From: Vibrio gelatinilyticus
GTDB lineage: Bacteria; Pseudomonadota; Gammaproteobacteria; Enterobacterales; Vibrionaceae
DNA: 64,000 nucleotides
Assembly: GCF_022836845.1 (NCBI RefSeq)
Contig: NZ_JAJNNZ010000013.1
Coordinates: 40,144 to 104,143 of the forward strand
Direction: 5' to 3'
This document shows, in pieces, positions 1 to 9,402 of this stretch. Numbering within the stretch: the first letter of the stretch is position 1; every line of letters starts with the position of its first letter. A program made the position numbers and the translations under genes. The notes under the pieces are model-generated. The model searched no databases, had not been told where the DNA came from, and saw only the letters and a program-made list of their open reading frames with translations.

Positions 1-560
1 TGTAGCGCTTTTGGTTGAAAGTATTGCTCGCAACGAGCAACGAGATCCATGGGTTCGAGCATGCGACCTAAGCCAACATCGCCACAAGCTTGCTCACCTG
101 AGGCTGGGCCCCAAATTAACATCCCTCTGCGGCGCAAAGTAGAGAGGTTCTCCTGGGTAGCAATATTGCGGTACATCTGTTGGTTCATTGCTGGTGCAAT
201 CGCAATAGGAGCCTCCGTAGCTAATAGCAGAGTGGTGAGCAGATCATTGCCCATACCAGCACTGGTTCTTGCAATAAGATCGGCGGTTGCTGGAGCAAGC
301 AATACAAGGTCAGCCCACTTCGCGAGCTCAATATGCCCCATAGAGGCCTCTGCAGCAGGATCCAATAAACTGTCGGACACAGGTCGACCAGAGACGGCTT
401 GCATTGTAAGTGGGGTGATAAACTCTTTCGCTGCTTTGGTCATTACGACTTGAACTTGAGCACCGCGCTCAGAAAGTCGGCGAGTGAGCTCTGCGCATTT
501 ATATGCGGCAATGCCACCACTGATCCCGAGCAAAATCTTTTTACCAGACAAGGTTTGCAT
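1..560 (-). CDS. coaBC: CoaBC (Dfp) phosphopantothenoylcysteine decarboxylase/synthase, N-terminal part, runs off the left edge
   Basis: Bifunctional coenzyme A enzyme that couples cysteine to 4'-phosphopantothenate (CoaB) and decarboxylates the product (CoaC). Reading leftward from the ATG at 560, about 186 residues of the flavin-dependent CoaC domain are present: the start [20 protein letters not shown], the active-site histidine segment [12 protein letters not shown], a flavin/substrate segment around [10 protein letters not shown], and the PAMNQQMY motif that closes over substrate. The rest of CoaC and all of CoaB lie outside the window. It diverges from radC, the usual coaBC/radC/rpmBG arrangement in gamma-proteobacteria. 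No frameshift is seen in the visible part. Confidence 0.93.
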   Translation of the reverse strand, partial: MQTLSGKKILLGISGGIAAYKCAELTRRLSERGAQVQVVMTKAAKEFITPLTMQAVSGRPVSDSLLDPAAEASMGHIELAKWADLVLLAPATADLIARTSAGMGNDLLTTLLLATEAPIAIAPAMNQQMYRNIATQENLSTLRRRGMLIWGPASGEQACGDVGLGRMLEPMDLVARCEQYFQPKAL

Positions 561-769
561 GACAGATTCCTTCAATTTAGCTGCCGCTAAGATATCAAAT
601 GCGACCGCAACGCGCTAGGACAGGGCGAAAAGGTCCCGTTATTTAGCTAGTAATAAGCAGCGTTCTTACACAATCTTTTGCTTTGAGTCGTATTGTCGTC
701 AACGCTGCTTGTGTCAATTGCGCTTTATTATCAGAAATAGATCTCCTATCAGCAACAGAGTGAATTCTT

Positions 770-1444
770 GTGTCTTTAAAGCAATTACCTACTGAATCTA
801 TGCCAAGAGAGAAACTGCTGCATCGCGGAGCTGAGTCGCTGAGTGATGCTGAATTATTGGCCATATTTCTACGCACCGGAACGCCAGGCATGAACGTAAT
901 CGCGTTGGCTGATATGTTAATTAAAGATTTTGGGTCGCTCAGAGCATTGTTCATGGCGTCGCAAGCGCAGTTTTGCCAGCATAAAGGGCTAGGCGTCGCA
1001 AAGTATGTTCAGTTACAAGCCGTACTAGAGATGTCGAGTCGATATTTGTCGGAAAGATTGCAACGAGGAGATTCGCTTACCAGCCCTATGTTGACCAAGC
1101 ATTACCTGATGACCATGCTGAGGGACCGCCACCGTGAAGCTTTTTATGTACTATTTCTAGATAGCCAGCATCGGGTTATTCAAGATGAAGTCTTATTTGA
1201 AGGTACAATAGACGCTGCTAGCGTTTACCCAAGAGAGGTGGTTAAGCGAGCCCTGCATTACAATGCCGCGGCACTGATACTGGCACACAACCACCCGTCT
1301 GGTATCGCTGAACCTAGTCAGGCTGATCGCAGAATTACCCGACGCTTGCAAGAGGCGCTAAATCTAGTGGATATGAATGTGCTCGATCATTTTGTTGTGG
1401 GTGATGGTGAGGTTGTCTCGTTTGCGGAGCGGGGCTGGATTTAA
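770..1444 (+). CDS. radC: RadC family JAB/MPN protein
   Basis: RadC-family protein of 224 residues, the usual length. Residues about 1-100 form the helix-hairpin-helix-like N-terminal part. The C-terminal JAB/MPN metalloprotease-like domain carries the metal signature HNHPSG at 173-178 followed by PSQAD, giving His, His and Asp ligands. The start is a GTG with a weak upstream purine run (AGAG); the family N-terminus ([12 protein letters not shown]) fits it. The gene was named for a repair phenotype since attributed to another locus, so the true role in the housekeeping context is unsettled. It sits between divergent coaBC and the rpmBG operon and is probably transcribed alone. Confidence 0.9.
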   Translation: MSLKQLPTESMPREKLLHRGAESLSDAELLAIFLRTGTPGMNVIALADMLIKDFGSLRALFMASQAQFCQHKGLGVAKYVQLQAVLEMSSRYLSERLQRGDSLTSPMLTKHYLMTMLRDRHREAFYVLFLDSQHRVIQDEVLFEGTIDAASVYPREVVKRALHYNAAALILAHNHPSGIAEPSQADRRITRRLQEALNLVDMNVLDHFVVGDGEVVSFAERGWI

Positions 1445-1602
1445 CCGTCTAGATAGATGAAAAGAACTTTTATAGTAATTACTCAAAGAGAAGACTTTTG
1501 TTTTGCGTTTTTTCTGCTATTATTCGCGCACTAAATTTGCAACTAATATCAGCTCAGTGCAAAAAAAGATCACCAAATCCTAAAAAAGGATCTGTTCGGG
1601 TC

Positions 1603-1631
1603 TTGAGCAATGCACATCAAGTTAGTATAAT
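1603..1631 (+). promoter_or_regulatory. Predicted sigma-70 promoter of rpmB-rpmG
   Basis: TTGAGC at 1603-1608, a 17-bp spacer and a perfect TATAAT at 1626-1631, followed by a GC-rich discriminator (GCGCGACC) typical of stringently controlled ribosomal promoters. It would give a leader of about 100 nt before rpmB. An additional TATTAT-type box lies near 1518-1523. Confidence 0.7.
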
Positions 1632-1742
1632 GCGCGACCTTTGATAGCCTTGTATGGGTTTTCCATAACGGTTCTTTACCTCTAAACTTGAGGTTCGGCC
1701 GCCAAGGTTGATATCGAGCTGAAACGATTTGGAGAGACATTC

Positions 1743-1979
1743 ATGTCCCGAGTATGCCAAGTAACTGGTAAGCGTCCTGTAACGGGTAACAACCGTTCAC
1801 ACGCACGAAATGCTACTAAGCGTCGTTTTCTGCCGAACCTACAAACTCATCGTTTCTGGGTAGAAAGCGAAAAACGCTTTGTTAAACTACGTCTAACCGC
1901 TAAGGGTATGCGAATCATTGATAAGAAAGGCATCGATGCTGTTCTTGTTGATATCCGTGCTCGTGGCGAGAACGTATAA
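1743..1979 (+). CDS. rpmB: 50S ribosomal protein L28
   Basis: L28 of the large ribosomal subunit, 78 residues as in E. coli. The start [16 protein letters not shown] and the basic RNA-binding segment [20 protein letters not shown] are hallmark L28. A GGAGAGA ribosome binding site precedes the ATG. The codon choice is that of highly expressed genes. It is followed 13 nt later by rpmG in the conserved two-gene operon. Confidence 0.98.
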   Translation: MSRVCQVTGKRPVTGNNRSHARNATKRRFLPNLQTHRFWVESEKRFVKLRLTAKGMRIIDKKGIDAVLVDIRARGENV

Positions 1980-1992
1980 GAGGAATTAAGCA

Positions 1993-2160
1993 ATGGCTAA
2001 AGGCATTCGTGAGAAAATTCGTCTAGTATCTTCTGCAGGTACTGGTCACTTCTACACTACTGACAAAAACAAGCGTAACATGCCAGGTAAATTTGAGATC
2101 AAGAAATTTGATCCAGTTGTTCGCCAGCACGTTATGTACAAAGAAGCTAAAATCAAGTAA
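1993..2160 (+). CDS. rpmG: 50S ribosomal protein L33
   Basis: L33, 55 residues, the normal length. The protein begins [20 protein letters not shown], contains [19 protein letters not shown] and ends in KEAKIK. It lacks the CxxC zinc pair found in some L33 paralogues, so it is the zinc-free form. The ribosome binding site AGAGGAA lies directly downstream of the rpmB stop, so the two genes share one transcript, which ends at the hairpin 30 nt downstream. Confidence 0.97.
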   Translation: MAKGIREKIRLVSSAGTGHFYTTDKNKRNMPGKFEIKKFDPVVRQHVMYKEAKIK

Positions 2161-2190
2161 TTGATTGGTTTCTCTTTGTTATGTATTGAA

Positions 2191-2216
2191 AACCCAGCTT
2201 TTTAGCTGGGTTTTTT
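2191..2216 (+). terminator. Rho-independent terminator of rpmB-rpmG
   Basis: A 9-bp stem AACCCAGCT/AGCTGGGTT with a 4-nt loop is followed by a run of T. Confidence 0.9.
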
Positions 2217-2240
2217 ATTGCCTGAAATTCTGACTTTTTT

Positions 2241-2717
2241 TTAAACCGCCCCTGAAAAGTCAAACTGGCGCCACGCTTCATAGGCGATAATGGCTACCGC
2301 ATTAGAAAGATTCAAGCTTCTTGCATCGGCCATCATTGGAATGCGGATCCGTTGTTCCATCGGCATGCTTTCGATCAGCTCAGCTGGCAGCCCACGAGTT
2401 TCTGGACCAAACAGCAATATATCCCCCTCTTGAAAACGCGCATCAGTATGATGTCCCGTGGTCTTTGTCGTGCAGGCAAAGATCCTCGCTTGCGGTTTGT
2501 GTTTAGCCATATAATCTAGGAAGGCCTGGTAATTGGCATGGCGCTTCACGCGTGCTAGATCGTGATAATCTAAACCCGCTCGGCGAACTTTCTTTTCTTC
2601 TAGATCAAAACCTAGAGGCTCAATTAGATGCAGGTTAGCCCCACAGTTGGCACATAGGCGAATAATATTACCAGTGTTGGGCGCGATTTCTGGCTCGTAG
2701 AGGGCGATATCAAACAT
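2241..2717 (-). CDS. trmL: tRNA (cytidine/uridine(34)-2'-O)-methyltransferase TrmL
   Basis: SPOUT-class methyltransferase that adds a 2'-O-methyl group to the wobble base of the two tRNA-Leu species carrying CAA or UAA anticodons, using S-adenosylmethionine. It has 158 residues; E. coli TrmL has 157. The N-terminus [20 protein letters not shown] and the knot motifs FGPETRGLP and [16 protein letters not shown] are characteristic. It points toward the rpmG terminator and lies just upstream of the convergently placed Cpx region; it looks monocistronic. Confidence 0.95.
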   Translation of the reverse strand: MFDIALYEPEIAPNTGNIIRLCANCGANLHLIEPLGFDLEEKKVRRAGLDYHDLARVKRHANYQAFLDYMAKHKPQARIFACTTKTTGHHTDARFQEGDILLFGPETRGLPAELIESMPMEQRIRIPMMADARSLNLSNAVAIIAYEAWRQFDFSGAV

Positions 2718-2779
2718 AGGATAACTCTGACTTTGAAAATATGTCAGAGTATACCTGATGTTGATGTTAGGCGGATAAC

Positions 2780-4177
2780 TTAGTCATTGGTTAATGGCAG
2801 AGAAATACTCATTTTCAATCCGCCTAAAGAGCTGCATGACGCAACGATTGTTCCACTATGTTGCAAAATAGCGCTTTGTGTTATGGCCAATCCTAGCCCG
2901 GTGCCACCAGAGTCACGATCTCTAGCGGTCGAAACACGATAAAATGGTCGAAAAATATCGTTGAGTTCAGTATCGGGGACACCGGGGCCATCGTCTTCGA
3001 CGATAATATGGATGTGGCTTTGACTGCTACGCATGCTGACCTTAATTTGTTGACGACCATAATGGACGGCATTGCGCACAATATTCTCTACCGCACTCAT
3101 CAATAATTGTGGGCTACCTGACACAAGCACCTCAGGGATTTTGGGGTAGTGAAGTACTTTTCCCAATTGCTCGGCTTCGAATTGAGCATCACTGAACACT
3201 TCTTCCCAAAGACTGGTCGCTGGTTGAGTTTCGCGATTGGCATGGCTGTTGGTACTCATTCGTGACAGTTCAAGTAATTCATTGATCATTTGTTCTAAAC
3301 GTTGAGCTTCTGTATCTATTCGCTCAAGTTCACTACTGGCGCCTTGCTTGCGCGTTGCGAGCGCTGTGGCCATTCTTAATCTGGTCAGTGGCGAGCGTAA
3401 CTCATGTGAAATATCCGATAGTAGTCGCTGCTGTCCGGAAACCATCTGGTTAACGGCTTTGACCATCTGATTGAAGCTAGCGCCGGCTTGACGAAATTCG
3501 GATGTGCCCTTCTCTAGGCTAGGATCTGGTGTAAATGCCCCTTTTGCGACACGTTTAGCGGCACGCTCTAATCGACGGGCTGGCTGGCTCAGCGCCCAGG
3601 CTAACCAGAGCAAAAATGGTGTGCTGACTATCATGACCACGAGCAGCAGCTGTAATGGTTTGTCGAACATTCTCAGTAAGAAAGGCGGCGGTTGGTTCCA
3701 TCTGATAGCGACGTATAAATGCAAATTACGATTAGCGAGTTCAATAGGGACGGGACCAATTAGCATATATCGGCCGTAAAGGCGCTGCATTGGTTTGCTT
3801 GGTGACTCTACCGTGGTAATGAAATTTTTAAGCACCTTGGTTTTAAAGTCATGATGATTTTGCGTTTGTAATATGTTGCCTTCAACGTCGGTTAGGAACA
3901 GTCGCGGCAATTCTGAGTCTTTTGGTGAACTGGCGCGGCGTCGGTTGTTATTTTTAACGCCTTGTAACACTTGCTGTATGTCGTTACTGGCACCATAACG
4001 CTGCTCAAGATTGTCGCGCAGTTGATATATGCGATCGAGTTGCTCTCGTTGGGTCTCTCGCGCTACGCGAGGATCAAGGTGAGGAAGGGCGAGTACGGCG
4101 ATCAGCACCACCAACATGGTGAACCAGAAGATAGCAAAAATGCGACCATACAAACTAGTAATGTTCGGGAACTTCAT
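2780..4177 (-). CDS. cpxA: Cpx envelope-stress sensor histidine kinase
   Basis: Inner-membrane sensor kinase of the Cpx two-component system, which senses misfolded envelope proteins and phosphorylates CpxR. It has 465 residues. Membrane segments lie at about 13-32 and 175-195 with a periplasmic sensor between them. HAMP follows at about 195-245, then the dimerisation box [16 protein letters not shown] with phosphoacceptor His258. The ATPase domain carries the N box ([10 protein letters not shown]), DDGPGVPD and GGTGLGLAI. The start codon overlaps the cpxR stop by 4 nt (ATGA), so the two are translationally coupled. No inactivating change is visible. Confidence 0.96.
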   Translation of the reverse strand: MKFPNITSLYGRIFAIFWFTMLVVLIAVLALPHLDPRVARETQREQLDRIYQLRDNLEQRYGASNDIQQVLQGVKNNNRRRASSPKDSELPRLFLTDVEGNILQTQNHHDFKTKVLKNFITTVESPSKPMQRLYGRYMLIGPVPIELANRNLHLYVAIRWNQPPPFLLRMFDKPLQLLLVVMIVSTPFLLWLAWALSQPARRLERAAKRVAKGAFTPDPSLEKGTSEFRQAGASFNQMVKAVNQMVSGQQRLLSDISHELRSPLTRLRMATALATRKQGASSELERIDTEAQRLEQMINELLELSRMSTNSHANRETQPATSLWEEVFSDAQFEAEQLGKVLHYPKIPEVLVSGSPQLLMSAVENIVRNAVHYGRQQIKVSMRSSQSHIHIIVEDDGPGVPDTELNDIFRPFYRVSTARDRDSGGTGLGLAITQSAILQHSGTIVASCSSLGGLKMSISLPLTND

Positions 4178-4860
4178 GATGCGTCCTTAACAAGCAAGTA
4201 GCCTCGTCCGCGTAACGTTTTGATTCTTGGTTTGTCATCACTGCGGGTTGGGAGCTTTTTACGCAAGTTAGATACGTGCATGTCAATGGCACGGTCAAAT
4301 GCAGACAGCCTCTTGCCAAGAACATCAAGGCTGAGAGTTTCCTTGGTCAATGTTTCGCCAGGGTTCTCAATGAAATGCTGTAACAACGCTAACTCTGTAG
4401 TGGTGAGCTCGAGAAGTTGCCCCTGACAAAAGGCCTCCTGTCGGCCGGGATAAACCTGAATATCATCGTATTCAATGACGTCACTAGACGGTGTCGCTAC
4501 AGTTTGAGTTCGACGCAGAATCGCTTTGATTCGAGCCAGTAATTCTCTATCACTGAATGGTTTAGGCAGGTAATCATCGGCGCCAAGCTCTAGACCAATC
4601 ACTCGGTCTATCTCTTCTCCCTTAGCTGTCAACATAAGCACGGGAGTTTGCCAGTGTTCCCGCAGTTTCTTAAGAGTATCCATCCCGTTAAGTCTTGGCA
4701 TCATGACATCGAGAAGTACAAGGTCAGTGTCGTCATTAAGAGCCTCTAAACCAGCAATACCATCATTGGCTTCAGAGACCGAAAAACCTTCATAACTGAG
4801 AATATCTTTAAGCAGTCCCGTTAGTTCGGTATCGTCATCGATAATCAAAATGTTTGCCAT
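4174..4860 (-). CDS. cpxR: Cpx response regulator (OmpR/PhoB type)
   Basis: DNA-binding response regulator activated by CpxA. It has 228 residues. The receiver domain (1-115) has the acidic pocket DDD at 8-10, phosphoacceptor Asp51 in LLDVMMP and conserved Lys100 in YLPK. The C-terminal winged helix (about 130-225) ends in the typical RGRGYLLV. It is first in the cpxRA operon and diverges from cpxP; the 178-bp space between them carries a CpxR-type site, which fits autoregulation and cpxP induction. Confidence 0.97.
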   Translation of the reverse strand: MANILIIDDDTELTGLLKDILSYEGFSVSEANDGIAGLEALNDDTDLVLLDVMMPRLNGMDTLKKLREHWQTPVLMLTAKGEEIDRVIGLELGADDYLPKPFSDRELLARIKAILRRTQTVATPSSDVIEYDDIQVYPGRQEAFCQGQLLELTTTELALLQHFIENPGETLTKETLSLDVLGKRLSAFDRAIDMHVSNLRKKLPTRSDDKPRIKTLRGRGYLLVKDAS

Positions 4861-4932
4861 CTTCCAATGTCCTTTAACAAAATTTTAGTGCTGGTGGTAA
4901 TAGTAAAGCGGACCGCTAGGAAAAAGGTGATC

Positions 4933-4947
4933 TTTACGATTCTTTAC
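4933..4947 (-). promoter_or_regulatory. CpxR box between cpxR and cpxP
   Basis: TTTAC-N5-TTTAC on the plus strand, that is GTAAA-N5-GTAAA on the minus strand: an exact copy of the CpxR consensus with the correct 5-nt gap. It lies 73 nt upstream of the cpxR ATG and 91 nt upstream of cpxP. Confidence 0.85.
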
Positions 4948-5038
4948 GCTCTCTGTACGTTGGTTTACCTTGTAATCGTTATTCTATTTTCAAGCGCTGT
5001 GCAGACAGCAATGACAAATGAATATAAGGGTCCAGATT

Positions 5039-5539
5039 ATGAAATTAGCGAAAAAAGTGGTTATTGCAGCATTGGTTCTTCCGTTAACTGTCGCCACAGC
5101 GTCGGCATACGCTTTCGGCGGTGGTAAAGGTCATCACAAAGGTGACTTTGATCGTTGTGGTGGCCTAGACAAAAAAGTGTTTCGTCAGCTCGATTTAACC
5201 AGTGAACAACAAGTTCAACTTAAGCAGATGCGCGAATCAAGTCGTGAAGAAATGAAAGCACAATTCCAGAGCAACTTCGAGTCTAAGCGTGCTGAAATGC
5301 AAGCGAGCCACCAAAAAATGCAGGCGTTGGTACTAGCTGACACCTTTGATGCGCAAGCGGCTAATGAGCTGGCACAAGAGATGGTGGCACAACAAGCGGA
5401 AAGACGAGTCGGTATGCTTGAACAACGACACAAAATGTTGTCTATTTTAACCCCAGAGCAGAAAGTTAAATTGCAAGAACTGCAAGCTGAGCGAATGGAT
5501 AATTGCCTGACTAAAATGCAGTCTCGCATGTCAAAATAA
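5039..5539 (+). CDS. cpxP: CpxP-family periplasmic Cpx inhibitor/chaperone
   Basis: Periplasmic LTxxQ-family protein that binds the CpxA sensor domain, damps signalling and helps deliver misfolded proteins for degradation. It has 166 residues from the ATG at 5039, chosen over an in-frame ATG at 5018 because AAGGG lies 8 nt upstream and because the product then starts with a clean signal peptide (MKLAKKVVIAALVL... ending near ASA-YA). The mature protein is helical, with the two family motifs LTSEQQ (about residue 59) and LTPEQK (about residue 140). It diverges from cpxRA beside a CpxR box. It could alternatively be a Spy-like paralogue, but the location argues for CpxP. Confidence 0.9.
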   Translation: MKLAKKVVIAALVLPLTVATASAYAFGGGKGHHKGDFDRCGGLDKKVFRQLDLTSEQQVQLKQMRESSREEMKAQFQSNFESKRAEMQASHQKMQALVLADTFDAQAANELAQEMVAQQAERRVGMLEQRHKMLSILTPEQKVKLQELQAERMDNCLTKMQSRMSK

Positions 5540-5563
5540 TCGGTGTTTCTTATTCCTTATTTG

Positions 5564-5585
5564 AAGCGGCCTTGGCCGCTTTTTC
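5564..5585 (+). terminator. Terminator of cpxP
   Basis: Stem AAGCGGCC/GGCCGCTT (8 bp) with a 2-nt loop, followed by TTTTCTATTTTT. Confidence 0.85.
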
Positions 5586-5690
5586 TATTTTTCTCGACGG
5601 TTATGAGTATACTTGTCGTCAATTAGAAAAATTGTGCTGCTTAAACTATTAATAGGTTAGGTGAGCATTCATGAAATAAGACAAGGCAAA

Positions 5691-6611
5691 ATGTCACGGA
5701 ATATGAAGGACAACTACGCTAAATGGGTAACGGCTGCTGCTTGGACAGCGACGACCGTTGCAACGATACTACTTATCGCCAAGATGATTGTTTGGTGGGT
5801 CACAGGTTCGGTTAGCTTGCTGGCCTCAGTGTTTGACTCACTGCTTGATATCGCCGCCTCAGCCGTTAACTTGGTGGTTGTTCGTTACGCACTGCAGCCA
5901 GCAGACAAAGAGCACACCTTTGGCCATGGCAAGGCTGAGTCTTTGGCCGCTTTGGCTCAATCTATGTTCATCTCAGGTTCTGCTTGTTTCTTGATCCTAA
6001 ATGGTATTGATCGCTTTTTCCGTCCTCACGAATTGAATTCTCCAGAGCTGGGGATCTATGTTAGTGGATTTGCATTGGTGGTGACCTCGGCGTTAGTCGC
6101 CTTTCAAAAGCATGTTGTTAGAAAAACCGGTAGCCAAGCCATTGCAGCAGACTCATTGCATTACCAAACAGATTTGTACATGAACGCGGCTATCATGGTT
6201 GCGCTAGGCTTAAGTTGGTATGGCATTGAACAAGCGGATTCCGTATTTGCAGTAGCTATCGGGATCTTTATTTTAGTGAGTGCATTCAAAATGGCTTATG
6301 ACGCGGTGCAATCACTTCTTGATAGACAGTTACCCGAAGAGGAGCTCAGCAGGATCCGTATTCTTTGTTTAGAGGTCGAAGGTGTTCTTGGAGTGCATCA
6401 ACTTCGAACTCGAATGTCTGGGCCAGTGCGTTTTATCCAACTTCATCTAGAGCTAGATGACAATATGTTATTGATTGATGCTCATCGCATTGCCGATGAA
6501 GCCGAAGATCGATTAATTGAAGCCTTTCCAAGAGCAGATGTATTGATTCATCAAGACCCTTACTCGGTTGTGTTAGTCGCTGAAAAGGAACAAAAACAGC
6601 AAGGTTGGTAG
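5691..6611 (+). CDS. fieF: FieF-type cation diffusion facilitator (Fe/Zn efflux)
   Basis: Inner-membrane CDF antiporter that exports divalent cations (Zn, Fe, Cd) in exchange for protons. About 306 residues from the ATG at 5691 (AAGG 4 nt upstream); a GTG at 5661 or an ATG at 5703 are possible starts, and 5703 would match the E. coli length of 300 best. Six membrane helices precede a cytoplasmic ferredoxin-like domain. The metal site motif DSLLD (E. coli DSLVD) lies in helix 2, HTFGHGKAESLAAL follows it, and DSLHYQTD marks helix 5. The cpx-fieF-pfkA neighbourhood is conserved in enteric and Vibrio genomes. Confidence 0.92.
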   Translation: MSRNMKDNYAKWVTAAAWTATTVATILLIAKMIVWWVTGSVSLLASVFDSLLDIAASAVNLVVVRYALQPADKEHTFGHGKAESLAALAQSMFISGSACFLILNGIDRFFRPHELNSPELGIYVSGFALVVTSALVAFQKHVVRKTGSQAIAADSLHYQTDLYMNAAIMVALGLSWYGIEQADSVFAVAIGIFILVSAFKMAYDAVQSLLDRQLPEEELSRIRILCLEVEGVLGVHQLRTRMSGPVRFIQLHLELDDNMLLIDAHRIADEAEDRLIEAFPRADVLIHQDPYSVVLVAEKEQKQQGW

Positions 6612-6886
6612 CTTGTGTTTACAATTTTGTTGAATAAAAGTAACAAAGCATCACCGTTATGGATTGTCTATTACGTTACTGCGTGATAAAAAAGTGCAAT
6701 TCTGATGTGAATCAACGTAATAAAAGAGATAAACTGTAATACTCTTACATAAGTAAAAATAAATTACGTGATGGCGTGTGATGCTGCAGCCGTAAAGTCA
6801 GTACACAGGCTCACAAAAAATTTCGTATGATGCAAAATGCGCCATACTATGATTTATATATTTAGATTGCCAAATCGAGGGTAAAC

Positions 6887-7849
6887 ATGATTAAAAAAAT
6901 CGGTGTTTTGACAAGCGGCGGTGACGCACCCGGTATGAATGCCGCAGTTCGTGGTGTTGTTCGTACTGCGTTGTCTGAAGGCTTAGAAGTTTACGGTGTA
7001 TATGACGGCTACTTAGGCCTTTATGAAGATCGTATCGAAAAGCTCGAACGCTCCAGTGTTTCTGATGTGATTAACCGCGGTGGTACATTCCTTGGGTCCG
7101 CTCGTTTCCCTGAGTTTAAACAAGTGGAAGTTCGCGAAAAGGCGATTGAAAACCTACAAAAACATGGCATCGAAGCGCTTGTTGTTATTGGTGGTGATGG
7201 TTCGTACATGGGTGCGAAGAAATTGACTGAAATGGGTTACCCATGTATTGGTCTTCCAGGCACAATCGATAACGATATTGCGGGTACAGATTACACTATT
7301 GGTTATCTAACAGCCTTGAACACCGTCATTGATGCAATTGACCGTTTACGCGATACCTCATCGTCTCACCAGCGTATCTCGATTGTTGAGATCATGGGGC
7401 GTCACTGTGGTGACCTAACATTGATGTCTGCGATTGCGGGTGGTTGTGAATACATTATTACGCCTGAAACTGGCCTGAAAAAAGACGAGCTTATCGCAAG
7501 TATTCAAGCGGGTATCGATAAAGGTAAGAAGCACGCAATTATTGCCTTGACCGAGCTGATGATGGATGCTAATGAACTGGCAAAAGAAATCGAAGAAGCC
7601 ACGGGCCGTGAAACACGTGCAACCGTTTTAGGCCATATTCAGCGTGGTGGTCGACCTACGGCGTTTGACCGAGTGCTAGCGTCACGTATGGGTAACTATG
7701 CCGTCCACCTACTAATTCAAGGTCAAGGTGGCCGCTGTGTTGGTATTCAAAAAGAAGAACTAGTGCACCACGATATTATCGATGCTATTGAAAACATGAA
7801 GCGTCCTGTTCGTGATGACCTGTTCAAAGTTGCAGAAGAGTTGTTCTAA
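6887..7849 (+). CDS. pfkA: ATP-dependent 6-phosphofructokinase
   Basis: Phosphorylates fructose 6-phosphate to fructose 1,6-bisphosphate, the committed step of glycolysis; cytoplasmic tetramer. It has 320 residues, as in E. coli PfkA. Visible motifs: the ATP-binding start [31 protein letters not shown], and the catalytic loop [17 protein letters not shown] containing the base Asp. [17 protein letters not shown] is a further family signature. GAGGG lies upstream of the ATG. It has a private terminator and faces tpiA, so both glycolytic genes converge. Confidence 0.98.
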   Translation: MIKKIGVLTSGGDAPGMNAAVRGVVRTALSEGLEVYGVYDGYLGLYEDRIEKLERSSVSDVINRGGTFLGSARFPEFKQVEVREKAIENLQKHGIEALVVIGGDGSYMGAKKLTEMGYPCIGLPGTIDNDIAGTDYTIGYLTALNTVIDAIDRLRDTSSSHQRISIVEIMGRHCGDLTLMSAIAGGCEYIITPETGLKKDELIASIQAGIDKGKKHAIIALTELMMDANELAKEIEEATGRETRATVLGHIQRGGRPTAFDRVLASRMGNYAVHLLIQGQGGRCVGIQKEELVHHDIIDAIENMKRPVRDDLFKVAEELF

Positions 7850-7885
7850 AGAAAACGAACTTTCGAATACAGAGCTTGAATAAAG

Positions 7886-7913
7886 AAACCGCTGCCATTG
7901 CAGCGGTTTTTAT
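7886..7913 (+). terminator. Terminator of pfkA
   Basis: 10-bp stem AAACCGCTGC/GCAGCGGTTT with a 4-nt CATT loop, then T-rich sequence. Confidence 0.92.
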
Positions 7914-7940
7914 TTGCCTTGATATTAGCGGTTCAAGCAT

Positions 7941-7971
7941 AAAAAAAGCAGGATCATGAGAGCCTGCTTTT
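7941..7971 (-). terminator. Terminator of tpiA
   Basis: Stem AAAAGCAGG/CCTGCTTTT (9 bp) with a 10-nt loop; on the minus strand it runs into a T tract (A7 at 7941-7947 on the plus strand). Confidence 0.88.
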
Positions 7972-7989
7972 CAGTCTTTAGATAATCGA

Positions 7990-8763
7990 TTACTTCGCTT
8001 TTGCTGCCGCAGCTGCTTTAGCGATAGCTGCGAAGCTTTTCGCGTCTAGAGCAGCACCACCAACGAGAGCACCGTCAATGTCTGGTTGTGAGAAGTATGC
8101 TTCAGCGTTTTCTGGCTTAACAGAACCACCGTATTGGATGATGACTTGCTCAGCAACAGCTGCGTCTTTGCTCGCGATTAGAGCACGGATAGAAGCGTGG
8201 ATGCGCTGTGCATCTTCAGCTGTCGCTGCTTTACCAGTACCGATAGCCCAGATTGGCTCGTATGCGATGATCGCGCCGTTTAGTGCTTCAACGCCGTATG
8301 CGTCGATAACAGCGTTGATTTGACGTGCACATACCGCTTCAGTTTCACCTGCTTCGTTTTGAGCTTCAGATTCACCGATACAGAAAACTGGCTTAAGGCC
8401 ATTTTCTTGTAGGAAAGCGAATTTCTTAGCGATAAACTCGTCAGATTCGTTGTGGTATTCACGACGCTCAGAGTGGCCGATGATGATGTGAGAAGCACCA
8501 AAGTCTTTTAGCATCTCTGGAGACATGTCGCCAGTGAATGCACCGCTGTTGTTTAGGTCTGTGTTTTGTGCACCAAGAATGATCTTGTTGCCGCCTTCAG
8601 CGATTACGCGTTCTGCTAGGTCGATGTATAGTGCAGGTGGAGCTACTGCCACGTCTACACCAGTTACGCCTTCAAGTTCAGCGTTTAGACCAGTTAGCAG
8701 TTCAGTTACCATTGCTTTGCTGCCGTTGAGTTTCCAGTTACCCATAACTACAGGTTGACGCAT
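7990..8763 (-). CDS. tpiA: Triosephosphate isomerase
   Basis: Interconverts dihydroxyacetone phosphate and glyceraldehyde 3-phosphate; cytoplasmic TIM barrel of 257 residues (E. coli 255). The start [15 protein letters not shown] contains the catalytic Asn and Lys, [12 protein letters not shown] the electrophilic His, and [15 protein letters not shown] the catalytic Glu and hinge of the flexible loop. [10 protein letters not shown] is the phosphate-binding loop. The C-terminus is rich in alanine and lysine ([10 protein letters not shown]), slightly longer than in enterics. Single gene, ending at its own terminator against pfkA. Confidence 0.98.
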   Translation of the reverse strand: MRQPVVMGNWKLNGSKAMVTELLTGLNAELEGVTGVDVAVAPPALYIDLAERVIAEGGNKIILGAQNTDLNNSGAFTGDMSPEMLKDFGASHIIIGHSERREYHNESDEFIAKKFAFLQENGLKPVFCIGESEAQNEAGETEAVCARQINAVIDAYGVEALNGAIIAYEPIWAIGTGKAATAEDAQRIHASIRALIASKDAAVAEQVIIQYGGSVKPENAEAYFSQPDIDGALVGGAALDAKSFAAIAKAAAAAKAK

Positions 8764-9040
8764 GAGATTTTCTCCAAAATCAATGAATGTAAAAAATAAA
8801 CGAGATTACGAAAGAATATAACAGAATAATTCATCCAGATCATGATTGTCGTCATGTCTTTCTCGCTTCGTTATAAATGCTGGCCCAAGTCATTGACTTG
8901 TTGGGGCTCAAGTTACCAATAAATGACGTGACTTGACGGCCGAGCAGTGATCCAGTAAACAAAATAATAGTTTAATTCTCGGATTTTTCTTACGGACTTG
9001 CTATATGTTGTCCTTCACGAGCAAATGCTAGGAAATGGAA

Positions 9041-9388
9041 ATGCCAAATTTAGTCATGGAGTACTCAAATCGCGTTGATGAGCGTTTGAATGTTCAAGGG
9101 TTGTTAGCAGAATTGCATCAGGTAACTCTGGACTCTGGTTTGTTTGATAGGTGTGCCGTTAAGTCTCGAGCCTTGCGATGTCACCATTGGCTCATAGGTG
9201 ACTTTGCGGATAATGAAGACTTTGTTCACATTAGTTTTGAGCTATTATCAGGAAGAAGTGAAGAGCAAAAACGTGACCTGTCTCGTCGTTTGATGGATGT
9301 GTTACGCGACAAGGCCAGTCAAGTTAAGAGCTTAACCGTCAATGTCCGTGACATGGACAAAAGCAGTTTTCAGAAAATTATGAATTAG
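9041..9388 (+). CDS. 5-carboxymethyl-2-hydroxymuconate isomerase (CHMI)-like tautomerase
   Basis: Protein of 115 residues resembling HpaF/CHMI of the tautomerase superfamily, whose members use an N-terminal proline as catalytic base. Start taken at the ATG of 9041, not the in-frame ATG at 9035, because AGGA lies 7 nt upstream of 9041 but only 1 nt upstream of 9035. The choice also makes Pro the second residue (MPNLVMEYSN), as the family mechanism needs. VKSRALR and FVHISFELLSGRS align with the HpaF segments IRSRA and FVHMTLKIGAGRS. No homoprotocatechuate pathway genes are nearby, so the substrate is unknown. The next gene follows 14 nt later, so they may share a transcript. Confidence 0.75.
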   Translation: MPNLVMEYSNRVDERLNVQGLLAELHQVTLDSGLFDRCAVKSRALRCHHWLIGDFADNEDFVHISFELLSGRSEEQKRDLSRRLMDVLRDKASQVKSLTVNVRDMDKSSFQKIMN

Positions 9389-9402
9389 TATTTAGGTAAG
9401 CA

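Noticed and set aside
49..453. Plus-strand frame at the left edge
   Set aside because: It is antisense to coaBC, whose conserved motifs are clear on the minus strand.
643..954. Minus-strand frame overlapping the radC start
   Set aside because: It overlaps the conserved radC N-terminus and resembles no family.
5215..5529. Minus-strand cysteine-rich frame inside cpxP
   Set aside because: The cysteines come from the antisense of glutamine/alanine codons in cpxP; it has no start signals.
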